Shown here: positions 1 through 6,653 of the stretch, piece after piece
Layout: each line of letters starts with the position of its first letter
How positions within the stretch are numbered: the first letter of the stretch is position 1
Source of the DNA: CAZXNF01 sp050741255
Lineage (GTDB): Bacteria; Pseudomonadota; Gammaproteobacteria; Burkholderiales; SG8-41
Reading direction: 5' to 3'
NCBI GenBank assembly: GCA_050741255.1
Contig: JBOIEQ010000086.1
Location: 1-17,846 of the forward strand
DNA: 17,846 nucleotides
Position numbers and translations under genes: made by a program
The notes under the pieces: model-generated
What the model was told of the DNA's origin: nothing
Seen by the model: only the letters and a program-made list of their open reading frames with translations
The model's database searches: none

Positions 1-148
1 GGTCGGTACCGCCCCCCGGCGCCACGGGCACGATGACCCGTACGGGTTTGTCGGGATAGCTCCCGGCACCTGGTGCAGGCTGCGCGGCGGCGGCGGCCGC
101 CGCCGGCAACAGGCAGACGGCCAGGATGGCGTTGGTGGTGAATTTCAT
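1..148 (-). CDS. Bug/TctC-family periplasmic binding protein, N-terminal fragment (Bug-1)
   Basis: Only the first 49 codons lie in the window; the gene runs off the left edge. The ATG at 148-146 is preceded by a strong AGGAGG ribosome site about six bases upstream. The product starts with a basic residue (K2), a hydrophobic run and an Ala-rich stretch (residues about 8-22), consistent with a Sec signal peptide. The mature start SYPDKPVRVIVP followed by APGGGTD (about 43-49) is the signature opening of Bug (Bordetella uptake gene)/TctC extracytoplasmic solute-binding proteins. Such proteins bind small carboxylates in the periplasm, sometimes with a TctAB transporter. It follows the SDR gene by 90 bp on the same strand and is probably third in the GntR-SDR-Bug operon. 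The ligand is unknown. Confidence 0.85.
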   Translation of the reverse strand, partial: MKFTTNAILAVCLLPAAAAAAAQPAPGAGSYPDKPVRVIVPVAPGGGTD

Positions 149-238
149 GAAACCTCCTCGTTGTTGATGACGGCAGGCACTCCGCGCCCGCGTCTTTCAG
201 GTATCGGGCCCCGGCCGGGCCTTGGCCGACGCCGCGCT
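149..238. other. Intergenic spacer with a GC-rich hairpin
   Basis: This 90-bp gap between the SDR stop and the Bug-1 start holds a short GC stem (GGCCC at 207-211 pairing with GGGCC at 217-221) with no T-tract after it in either direction. I see no convincing promoter. It could moderate read-through from SDR to Bug-1, but that is speculative. Confidence 0.3.
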
Positions 239-1153
239 CTAGATCGGATCCCAGCTCATGACATCCGAGGTGCGGTCGAGCGGATAAAAATGCTTCTGCA
301 TCGCGGGGATCGCCATGTCCGCAACGCTTTGCGGTGTCCATCCCTCGCTCAAATGCACTGAACGCAGCGGACGGGACTGCCCCATCAGCATGATCTCGTT
401 CGCGCGCACGGCGAAGATCTGGCCCGTCACCGCCGCCGCCGCGTCGCTGGCGAGGTACACCGCCATCGGCGCGATCTTGCGGCACTCCATGCGCTTCAGT
501 TTTTCCACCCGCTCTTTCTCCTGCGGCGTATTGGCCGGGATTGAACTGGTCATGCGGCTCCAGGCCGACGGCGCGATGCAGTTCGAGCGCACGTTGTAGC
601 GGCCCATGTCGAGCGCGATGCTCTTCGACAACGCGACGATGCCCAGCTTGGCGGCCGAATAATTGGCCTGCCCGAAATTGCCGATCAGGCCCGACGTGGA
701 CGTCATGTGCACGAAGGCCCCGCCGTTCTGCGCGCGGAAATGGTCGGCCGCGGCCCGGCTGACGAAGAACGTCCCGTTCAGGTGCACGCCGATCACGGCG
801 TGCCAGTCGTCCTCTGTCAATTTGTGAAAAATGCGGTCGCGCAGGTTGCCTGCGTTGTTCACCACCGCATCGATGCGGCCGAAGCTGTCGAGCGCGCACT
901 GCACGATCTTCCGCGCCGACTCCCAACCCGCGACGGAATCGGCACTCGCGACCGCCTCGCCGCCGGCCGCCCGGATCTCGGCGACCACCTGCTCCGCCGC
1001 CGTGGCGGCGGCTTCGATCTTCCCTTCCAGGGTCGCGCCGATGTCGTTGACGACCACGCGCGCGCCTTCGGCCGCCATCATCAGCGCGACATCGCGCCCG
1101 ATGCCGCCGCCCGCGCCGGTCACCACGACCACCTTGTCCTGCATCATGCCCAT
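239..1153 (-). CDS. Short-chain dehydrogenase/reductase, canonical active site
   Basis: A 304-residue classical SDR, predicted to be a cytoplasmic NAD(P)-dependent alcohol/ketone oxidoreductase. The Rossmann motif is TGAGGGIG (residues 12-19), NNAG is at 99-102, and the catalytic set N126, S152, Y165, K169 is intact with the usual S-x12-Y-x3-K spacing. It is about 50 residues longer than the usual 250 because of a C-terminal tail (about 255-304) ending MSWDPI. Similar tails are known in SDRs that act on acyl-CoA or hydroxyacyl substrates, so a 3-hydroxyacyl-CoA dehydrogenase role is possible. The ATG at 1153 has GAGGAG six bases upstream; a second ATG at 1147 (M3) is less well spaced. It begins 19 bp after the GntR gene and should be co-transcribed with it. 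Unlike the two other SDRs in the window, nothing in its active site is degenerate. Confidence 0.9.
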   Translation of the reverse strand: MGMMQDKVVVVTGAGGGIGRDVALMMAAEGARVVVNDIGATLEGKIEAAATAAEQVVAEIRAAGGEAVASADSVAGWESARKIVQCALDSFGRIDAVVNNAGNLRDRIFHKLTEDDWHAVIGVHLNGTFFVSRAAADHFRAQNGGAFVHMTSTSGLIGNFGQANYSAAKLGIVALSKSIALDMGRYNVRSNCIAPSAWSRMTSSIPANTPQEKERVEKLKRMECRKIAPMAVYLASDAAAAVTGQIFAVRANEIMLMGQSRPLRSVHLSEGWTPQSVADMAIPAMQKHFYPLDRTSDVMSWDPI

Positions 1154-1172
1154 TCCATTCTCCTCGACTACG

Positions 1173-1847
1173 CTACAGCTCGTTGGCTTTGAGTACCTTC
1201 ATGGCGGCGACCTCGGCCTTGCGCACGTGATCGGCCGCGATCGCGGCGGCGCCATCCGGATCGCCGGCGACGATGCGCTCGAACAACTGGTCGATCTCGC
1301 GCAGGCTGTCGGTCAGACGGCTCGGATGCGAAAAGGACGCGGCCCTCAACCGATTGATCCGCGACAGCAGCGTGAGCAGCACTTCCGCGATGAGGCTGTT
1401 GCCGCAGCCGCGCAACAGCACTGCATAGAACAACTGCTTCGCCTGCAGCAGGTCTTCCCGCTTGCCGCCCTTCGCCTTCCGGTGCAGGTTTTTGACCGTC
1501 TGCCGCAGTTCCTCGATCAATACCGGCGTGGCGAGTACGGTAAACCGCCGTGCCGCGTGGCTCTCCAGCAGCGCGCGCAGCGCGTAAAGCTCCACGGCTT
1601 CCTGCTCCGTGACCGAAGCCACGACCGGGCCGCGGTGCGGCACCATGTCGATCAGCCGCTCCGCTTCGAGCCGCCGCAGCGCTTCGCGCAGCGACGGCCG
1701 GCTGATGCCCATCGCCTCGCACAGTTCCCGCTCGACCAGCCGTTGGCCCGGCGCAAGACGGCCCGACATGATCGCTTCGCGCAGGTGCTTTTCCACCTGG
1801 TGACGCAGCGTATCGGGCTTCTGCAGCGCGAGGGCGGGTTTGTCCAT
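1173..1847 (-). CDS. GntR-family transcriptional regulator, FadR/FCD subfamily
   Basis: This 224-residue DNA-binding regulator has an N-terminal winged helix-turn-helix (about residues 12-78; core ERELCEAMGISRPSLREALR) followed by an all-helical FCD effector domain (about 83-215). FCD proteins typically sense small carboxylic acids or CoA esters and repress neighbouring catabolic genes. Three of the four usual FCD metal ligands appear replaced: the D-x-x-F-H motif reads K137-QLF-Y141 and the middle His position is I185/D186, while H207 remains. A metal-independent pocket, as in FadR, is therefore likely. It sits divergent from CaiB1, and the 88-bp gap contains a GntR-like palindrome also found before SDR-2. 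ATG 1847 is the only sensible start (the next Met is residue 27). No Shine-Dalgarno is visible and the predicted transcript start lies only about five bases upstream. The effector is unknown. Confidence 0.92.
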   Translation of the reverse strand: MDKPALALQKPDTLRHQVEKHLREAIMSGRLAPGQRLVERELCEAMGISRPSLREALRRLEAERLIDMVPHRGPVVASVTEQEAVELYALRALLESHAARRFTVLATPVLIEELRQTVKNLHRKAKGGKREDLLQAKQLFYAVLLRGCGNSLIAEVLLTLLSRINRLRAASFSHPSRLTDSLREIDQLFERIVAGDPDGAAAIAADHVRKAEVAAMKVLKANEL

Positions 1848-1858
1848 GGGTGCAAACG

Positions 1859-1887
1859 ATGCTAGCGATTGTCTTACAATATGTCAA
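1859..1887 (-). promoter_or_regulatory. Predicted sigma-70 promoter for the GntR-SDR-Bug operon
   Basis: Read on the minus strand: TTGACA (1887-1882, perfect -35), a 17-bp spacer, and TAGCAT (1864-1859, 4/6 match to TATAAT). The expected transcription start is near 1852, only about five bases before the ATG at 1847. The palindrome at 1868-1880 lies entirely in the spacer, so binding there should block this promoter; negative autoregulation is inferred. Confidence 0.6.
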
Positions 1888-1888
1888 T
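1867..1888. promoter_or_regulatory. Predicted GntR operator, copy 1
   Basis: The core ATTGTCTTACAAT (1868-1880) is an imperfect palindrome (ATTGT/ACAAT arms around CTT). It fits the general GntR pattern GT-M-N-K-AC. The surrounding 22 bp match 19 of 22 positions with the element at 9176-9197, including a trailing CAAT one helical turn away. It lies between the divergent GntR and CaiB1 genes. A weak plus-strand -10 for CaiB1 (TACAAT, 1875-1880) overlaps it, but no good -35 accompanies that hexamer. Binding by the adjacent GntR protein is an inference. Confidence 0.65.
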
Positions 1889-1935
1889 TTCACCGCATCG
1901 AAAATATCCCCATTTCCTGCCATCGCGCCCCGGCC

Positions 1936-3183
1936 ATGACCGCTCTCCCGAAGAAAACTTATACGCCAGGCGCCGGCGGCACGCTGGACGGCGTGCGCGT
2001 GCTCGATCTGTCGCGCCTGATCTGCGGCAACACGATCACGCAGTTGCTCGCCGACTTCGGCGCCGAGGTGATCAAGGTCGAGACCGGCGCCGGCGACACG
2101 CTGCGCGCCTGGAAAACGGAGGGCGTGGAGATCAACTGGAAGTTCTACGCCCGCAACAAGAAGAGCCTCGCGCTGGACCTGCACCAGCCGGAGGCGCGGG
2201 ATCTGCTGCTGCGCATGCTGCCCGACTGCGCCGTGTTCATCGAAAGCTTTCGTCCCGGCACGCTCGAAGAGATGGGGCTCGGTCCGGACGTGCTGCTCGC
2301 GCGCAACCCCCGGCTCGTCATCGTGCGCATTTCCGGCTGGGGCCAGGACGGTCCTTACCGCCGCCGCCCGGGGTTCGGATCCATCATCGAGGGCATGTCC
2401 GGCTTCGCCGCCATGAACGGCTTCCCCGACCGCGAGCCCGTGCTGCCGCCGACCTACCTCGCCGACAGCGTGGCCGGACTGTACGGCGCGACCGCCGTCA
2501 TGATCGCGCTGCGCGAAGCCGAGCAGAAAAGCGGGCGCGGCCAGGTGATCGACCTGTCGCTGCTGGAGCCGCTGTTCGTCACGCTCGGGCCCTACGCCGC
2601 GCGTCACCGCCTGACGGGCGCCGCCAAGCCGCGCATGGGCAGCCGCTCGGCGAACTCGGCGCCGCGCAACGTCTATCGCTGCAGGGACGGCAAGTACGTG
2701 GGGCTGGTTGCCTCCATCCAGAAGATGGCGGAACGGCTGCTGCGCGCCATCGGCCGGCCGGAACTCGTCACCGATCCGCGCTTCAGCACCAACTCGGCGC
2801 GTGTGAAGAACGCCGCGGCGTTGGACGACATCATCGGCGCCTTCATCGCGGCGCGCACCCAGGCGGAGGCCGTGGCCTTCTTCGAACAAGCGGAAGTCAC
2901 CGTGGGTCCGATCTACGACATCGCTCAGATCGTCGAGGATCCGCAGGTGATCGACCGCGCGTTGGTCGCCGATTACCCGGATCCGGACATGGGCGAATAC
3001 CCCATGTATCACGTCGTCCCTCGCCTCTCAGTCACCCCGGGGTCGATCCGAACACCGGCGCCGCGACTGGGGGAACACAATCGCGCGCTGTTGCGGGAAC
3101 TGGGAATCGACGAGGCGGCCTACGCGCAACTCGTCGCCGCGAAAGTCGTCACCGAAGAGAGCGACGCCTCGCCGGACGAATAA
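1936..3183 (+). CDS. CaiB/BaiF family (class III) CoA-transferase 1
   Basis: The 415-residue product moves CoA between carboxylic acids in the cytoplasm, usually activating a substrate at the expense of succinyl-CoA or another thioester. Family hallmarks in order: LDGVRVLDLSR (17-27), LLADFGAEVIKVE (37-49), ARNKKSLALDL (72-82), and the LADSVAGLYGA block whose D177 aligns with the catalytic Asp (Asp169 of formyl-CoA transferase). The C-terminal PRLGEHN motif is also present. Length is typical for the family. I chose ATG 1936 because the family homology begins soon after it, and because the upstream in-frame ATGs at 1840/1846 lie inside the GntR gene. The ribosome site is weak. It is divergent from the GntR gene, with the palindrome upstream, and ends 22 bp from the convergent hotdog gene. 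Family membership is very likely; the acid donor and acceptor are unknown. Confidence 0.93.
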   Translation: MTALPKKTYTPGAGGTLDGVRVLDLSRLICGNTITQLLADFGAEVIKVETGAGDTLRAWKTEGVEINWKFYARNKKSLALDLHQPEARDLLLRMLPDCAVFIESFRPGTLEEMGLGPDVLLARNPRLVIVRISGWGQDGPYRRRPGFGSIIEGMSGFAAMNGFPDREPVLPPTYLADSVAGLYGATAVMIALREAEQKSGRGQVIDLSLLEPLFVTLGPYAARHRLTGAAKPRMGSRSANSAPRNVYRCRDGKYVGLVASIQKMAERLLRAIGRPELVTDPRFSTNSARVKNAAALDDIIGAFIAARTQAEAVAFFEQAEVTVGPIYDIAQIVEDPQVIDRALVADYPDPDMGEYPMYHVVPRLSVTPGSIRTPAPRLGEHNRALLRELGIDEAAYAQLVAAKVVTEESDASPDE

Positions 3184-3205
3184 CACGGCGCGCCCTGCTT
3201 GCTGC

Positions 3206-3724
3206 TTACCCGGGCGACGCCGCGGCCCACGGATCGGCGGCCGGCGCGACGAACGGGTACGGCACCGGCGGACCATCGCGAAACGGCAGCGCGACCAGCG
3301 CCGATCCCCGCGCGGATTCGCGCGTGCCGTCACCCCGCATGCCGAGTTCGAGTTCGACCAGTCCATAGCCGTCCGCGGGCAGCTTGCGCGCCACGCGCGC
3401 CCACACCTGCAGCACGCTGCCCACCGTGTCCATGGCACGGAACTGGTAGCGCACCTTCCAGGCCCAGCCTTCGAGCCCCGCCCAGTCCTTCAGCAACTGC
3501 AGGATGAACTGCTGCTTGAGGGTGCCGTGCACCAGCGCGTCGGGGAGCGCGTCGTGCTCGACGGCGAACGCGCGGTCGTAGTGGATGCGGTGCCAGTTCT
3601 CGATCGCCGCCGCCCAGCGCACGAGATGCACGAGCGTGAGCGGTCCTTTCTCCAGCGTCGGCAGCGCATCGCCGATGCCGACATCCTCGAACCGGACCTG
3701 CGCGACCCTGCCGGGAACGGACAC
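3206..3724 (-). CDS. MaoC/hotdog hydratase subunit, mesaconyl/itaconyl-CoA hydratase-like C half
   Basis: A 172-residue single hotdog-fold protein. The segment ENWHRIHYDRAFA (42-54) followed by LVHG (64-67) resembles the N-x-HRIHYD motif of mesaconyl-C4-CoA/itaconyl-CoA hydratase-type enzymes, where this hotdog is fused behind a FAS1-like N half. H48 is the likely catalytic His. The Asp of the classical D-x-N-P-x-H hydratase-2 motif is Asn here (N43), which I believe is normal for this subfamily. It uses a GTG start at 3724, four bases after the stop of the partner hotdog gene; the ribosome site (AGGAG) lies inside that gene's end. It is the last gene of the 9021-3206 operon. The likely role is hydration of an enoyl-CoA as a heterodimer with its neighbour; the substrate is not known. 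Confidence 0.82.
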   Translation of the reverse strand: MSVPGRVAQVRFEDVGIGDALPTLEKGPLTLVHLVRWAAAIENWHRIHYDRAFAVEHDALPDALVHGTLKQQFILQLLKDWAGLEGWAWKVRYQFRAMDTVGSVLQVWARVARKLPADGYGLVELELGMRGDGTRESARGSALVALPFRDGPPVPYPFVAPAADPWAAASPG

Positions 3725-3728
3725 GGCC

Positions 3729-4256
3729 TCAGCTCCTGATCAAGGTCTTGCTGAAGCGGCAGATGAGTGCGCCGTCCGCGTCCGTGAAGTCGGTCTCGAT
3801 GACGACGAACAGCGCCCGCCCGCGCGAGATCTCGCGTTCGAAAATGTCCCGATAGCGCGACTGCACGCGGATGGTCTCGCCCTGCCGGGCCAGGCGCAAC
3901 ATCTCGAACGCCGCGCCGGCGTTCAACTGCGGGCTGTTGACGAGTGGCAGCGGCGGCAGGCCCATGGCCGAGGCTTCGATGAGGCCGTCGAAGTCGGGCT
4001 CGCTGGCGTGCTCGGCGATGAGGTCCGGCGCTCCGAGCGCGGGATGCAGCATCGTCACCGGAAACATCGGCGGCGCGACCGGTGCGCCGTAGCGCGTGGC
4101 GCCCGTGTGGGCTGCATCCGCGTACGCAGGATCGGGATCCATCACCGCCTGCGCGAAGCGGCGCACCGCGCCCCGCTCCACCGGCTCGCCGGCCGTCAGC
4201 ACGCCCGTTTCCATGCCGATGTAGGCCCTGATCGCGTCGGTGAGTTGCTGCGCCAC
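3729..4256 (-). CDS. FAS1-like/MaoC N-half dehydratase subunit
   Basis: This 175-residue protein resembles the MaoC_dehydrat_N (FAS1-like) hotdog that forms the N half of two-hotdog hydratases. The motif region reads MDPDPAYAD (39-47): D40 and P43 match D-x-N-P-x-H but the His is Y45, so this half probably does not carry the full catalytic dyad. Other typical elements are GAPVAPPMFP (57-66) and the strand LRLARQGETIRVQSRYRD. It uses a GTG start at 4256 with AGGCGG upstream, begins 8 bp after the SDR-1 stop, and ends 4 bp before the second hotdog gene. That tight spacing suggests translational coupling and a heterodimer. Fused versions of this pair are known, so the split state is an observation of interest. 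Confidence 0.8.
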   Translation of the reverse strand: MAQQLTDAIRAYIGMETGVLTAGEPVERGAVRRFAQAVMDPDPAYADAAHTGATRYGAPVAPPMFPVTMLHPALGAPDLIAEHASEPDFDGLIEASAMGLPPLPLVNSPQLNAGAAFEMLRLARQGETIRVQSRYRDIFEREISRGRALFVVIETDFTDADGALICRFSKTLIRS

Positions 4257-4264
4257 GGTACCGC

Positions 4265-5050
4265 CTAATACATGAACTGCCCGCCGTTGACGTGGATCAC
4301 CTGCCCGGAGATGAACGCGCCGCTGTCACCGGCGAGATACACGCAGGCCATCGCGATGTCGTCCACGCGCCCGATGCGGTGCATCGGGATCTGGGCGAGG
4401 CGCATTTCGCGCCAGTTGGTCGGATACTGGCTCCAGTCGCGGGTGGTTTCGATCGAGCCGGGCGACACCGTGTTGGCGGTGATGCCCTCGGCCGCGAACT
4501 CGATGCCGATCGCCTTGGAGAAGGCATGCACGCCGGCCTTGCACACCATGTTGTGCGCGCGATTCGGAATGTGGCCCTGCCAGCCGTCTTCGCCGGAGAT
4601 ATGGATGATGCGGCCCCACTTCGCTTTTTGCATGCCCGGCAACACCGCACGCGCGAGGTAGAACGCGGAACTCAGGTTGGACTTCAGCGTGCGGTCCCAG
4701 TCCTCCAGCGAAATGTCATGGAATGGCTGGTGCAGTCTAACGGACACATTGGAGACGGTGATGTCGACCTGGCCGAGCTTGTCTTCGGCTTTCTTCACCA
4801 TCGACGCCACCGCTGCCGCGTCGCTCACGTCCGCCAGCAGCGCCAGGGATTTGACGCCCAGGCTTTCGGCCTCCTTGGCCACGGCATCGATGGCGGCTTG
4901 ATTGCGATGCCCGTTGATGACGACATTGGCGCCGGCGCGGGCGAAATGCAGCGCGATGGCCTTGCCGATGTTCTGCCCGGAGCCGGTCACGATCGCGGTC
5001 TTGCCGGCGAGGGGTTTGCTCAGGTCGATGCTTGCAGCGGAAACGGACAC
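4265..5050 (-). CDS. Atypical SDR-family protein 1 (catalytic Tyr absent)
   Basis: A 261-residue SDR-fold protein. The nucleotide motif is TGSGQNIG (22-29), N125 is present, and the NNAG position reads SNVS (100-103). S152 is followed by RAHNMVCK, with K171 as the apparent catalytic Lys; the residue four before it, where Tyr is expected, is N167, preceded by H166. S-to-K spacing is two residues longer than normal. The C-terminal GQVIHVNGGQFMY is otherwise typical. Residues 14-261 align without gaps to SDR-2 (9286-10062), which has the same changes. It uses a GTG start at 5050 with AGGAG eight bases upstream. It is fourth in the operon, 72 bp after MmgE/PrpD-1. Oxidoreductase activity is plausible but cannot be assumed; His could replace Tyr, or the fold could do another job. 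Confidence 0.88.
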   Translation of the reverse strand: MSVSAASIDLSKPLAGKTAIVTGSGQNIGKAIALHFARAGANVVINGHRNQAAIDAVAKEAESLGVKSLALLADVSDAAAVASMVKKAEDKLGQVDITVSNVSVRLHQPFHDISLEDWDRTLKSNLSSAFYLARAVLPGMQKAKWGRIIHISGEDGWQGHIPNRAHNMVCKAGVHAFSKAIGIEFAAEGITANTVSPGSIETTRDWSQYPTNWREMRLAQIPMHRIGRVDDIAMACVYLAGDSGAFISGQVIHVNGGQFMY

Positions 5051-5122
5051 TCTGAACTCCTACTGTTTGAATAACGATAATAACGGTGAGCGGTGATACG
5101 GGGGTTGCCGCGGCGCCTGATG

Positions 5123-6610
5123 CTACCGGCGGGCGGACGGAATGATCATCAGCCGGGTCAGTTCACCCAGGTCGCCAAGCTTGTCCACGTTCCAGCATGC
5201 GTCGATCAGCTGGCGGACCTGCCCGGGTTTCAGGTATTGCAGGGCCATCTCGCTGAACTTCTCTTCCAGCTCGCGATCCGTGAGCGGATCGCCCAGGCCG
5301 CGCGGCACGTCGACGCGCTTCTCGAAGCGGCGGCCGTCCGTGGTGGTGATTTCCGAAATGCCCTGGAAGGCGCCCAGCGACGGGTCCGCCTCCACGGTGA
5401 TTTTCTCGATCAGGTCGAGTACGACGGGATCGGTGAACTTCCCGGGCGCGATCGACGCCAGTCCGAACGCCCGCTCCTTGATCGCCAGCGCGTTGGCGTA
5501 ATGCGCGCTGTGGTCCGCGCTTTCCGCATTGCGCGGATACTTCTTGGCGGGCGTGGTCGTATGCCTCGCCTCGCGCGCCGAAGCCCGGATATTTACCGAC
5601 GCGATGTCCTCCGGCTGAAGGTCCTGCTCGGTAACGATGGCGATGGTCGCGGCCACGTGGCCGGCCGTCGTCGCGTTGGTGGGCATGGCCTTGAACTTCA
5701 CCTTCATGATCCGCCAGCCGCTGAAATCGGTCATGCGCTCGAGGTCCATCTCGTCCTGCGCGAGCACGCGGCGTATGCCGCCGTCGGACTCAATGATGCG
5801 CGGCGGCCCGGTGAAGCCCTTCTTCGCCAGCATGCAGGCGATGATGGCGTCGTGCGCCGCCCAGCCGTAGCGGATGTTCTTCGCCATCACGTTCTCTTCC
5901 CGGTCCGCGTCCAGGATGCCCAGCGGCAGCGTGTGGCTCAGGCAGATGCCGATGGCGTTGGCGATCTGCGCCTCGTTCATGCCCATCAGCCTGCCCAGCG
6001 CGGGCGGCTGGTTGAGCCCCGCGCGGATGTCCGCCGTCCAGCCTTTCTCCTCGAGGGATTTCTGCCGCGGACCGGCCGCGTGCGCGGCGGGCGCCGCGCC
6101 GACCGACTTCGCCTTGAGTTCGGAAAAATGGTCCACGCCGGTGGACACCGAATCGCGGAAGCGCGCGCCGAGTTCGTAGGAGACGACGAGCGAGGTCAGG
6201 AAGTCGCTGCCGCTGCGCTTCTCCCGTTCCGCCACGGCGAGAATGCTCGCCAGTGCGTCGGAGTTGTGCGAGCCGCCGCCGATGTCGTTGTAGTCGAGGA
6301 AACGCACGAGGAAGCTGTTGACGAGCGCCGCGTTGAGCGCGCTCGTGCGCATCCCCGAGCAAAACACGGTGGCCTCTTCCGGCCCGCCGATTTCCTTCGC
6401 CGTCTCCTCGCAGATGGCGCGCCCCGGCGCCTCGTATGCGCCCAGCGCGCAGCCGAGCGCGTCCAGCACGCAGCGCCGCGCCTGGTGCACCACGTCCTGC
6501 GGCAGCGCCGCGTAGTCGACGGCAAGCGCGTAACGCGCGAACTGGTGGGACACGCTGGAACGGTGCGCCAGGTCCAGCTGCTGCCAGGCGAGGTCTCGCT
6601 GAAAAGTCAT
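5123..6610 (-). CDS. MmgE/PrpD family protein 1
   Basis: The 495-residue product belongs to the family of 2-methylcitrate dehydratase, cis-aconitate decarboxylase and iminodisuccinate epimerase, enzymes acting on polycarboxylates. Visible family features are LDYNDIGGGSHNSD (105-118, with the conserved Asp pair and H115), LMGM (208-211), GFTGPP (265-270) and K-A-M-P near 307-310, matching the family's K-x-x-P. Compared with MmgE/PrpD-2 it has a longer N-terminus and about 29 extra residues around 158-188, an Ala/Lys-rich stretch just before the conserved GW. ATG 6610 has AGGA about 12 bases upstream, a modest ribosome site. It lies 43 bp behind Bug-2 and 72 bp ahead of SDR-1 in the same operon. 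The exact reaction is not deducible; dehydration, decarboxylation and epimerisation all occur in the family. Confidence 0.9.
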   Translation of the reverse strand: MTFQRDLAWQQLDLAHRSSVSHQFARYALAVDYAALPQDVVHQARRCVLDALGCALGAYEAPGRAICEETAKEIGGPEEATVFCSGMRTSALNAALVNSFLVRFLDYNDIGGGSHNSDALASILAVAEREKRSGSDFLTSLVVSYELGARFRDSVSTGVDHFSELKAKSVGAAPAAHAAGPRQKSLEEKGWTADIRAGLNQPPALGRLMGMNEAQIANAIGICLSHTLPLGILDADREENVMAKNIRYGWAAHDAIIACMLAKKGFTGPPRIIESDGGIRRVLAQDEMDLERMTDFSGWRIMKVKFKAMPTNATTAGHVAATIAIVTEQDLQPEDIASVNIRASAREARHTTTPAKKYPRNAESADHSAHYANALAIKERAFGLASIAPGKFTDPVVLDLIEKITVEADPSLGAFQGISEITTTDGRRFEKRVDVPRGLGDPLTDRELEEKFSEMALQYLKPGQVRQLIDACWNVDKLGDLGELTRLMIIPSARR

Positions 6611-6653
6611 GACGATATTTTTCCTGTGGGAGAGCGGTATGCGGTTTGCGGGT

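Noticed and set aside
207..221. GC hairpin as a rho-independent terminator after the SDR gene
   Set aside because: Stem of five pairs with no T-tract on either side.
1840..1935. Longer N-terminus for CaiB1
   Set aside because: The upstream ATGs lie inside the GntR gene and the extra residues do not resemble the CaiB family; they would also be encoded across the operator.
1168..3012. 614-codon minus-strand open frame across CaiB1 and the GntR gene
   Set aside because: It crosses two real genes on opposite strands; low-complexity product typical of GC-rich antisense.
4265..5050. FabI-type Y-x6-K active site in SDR-1
   Set aside because: The residue seven before K171 is R164, not Tyr, so the FabI pattern does not rescue the missing tyrosine.
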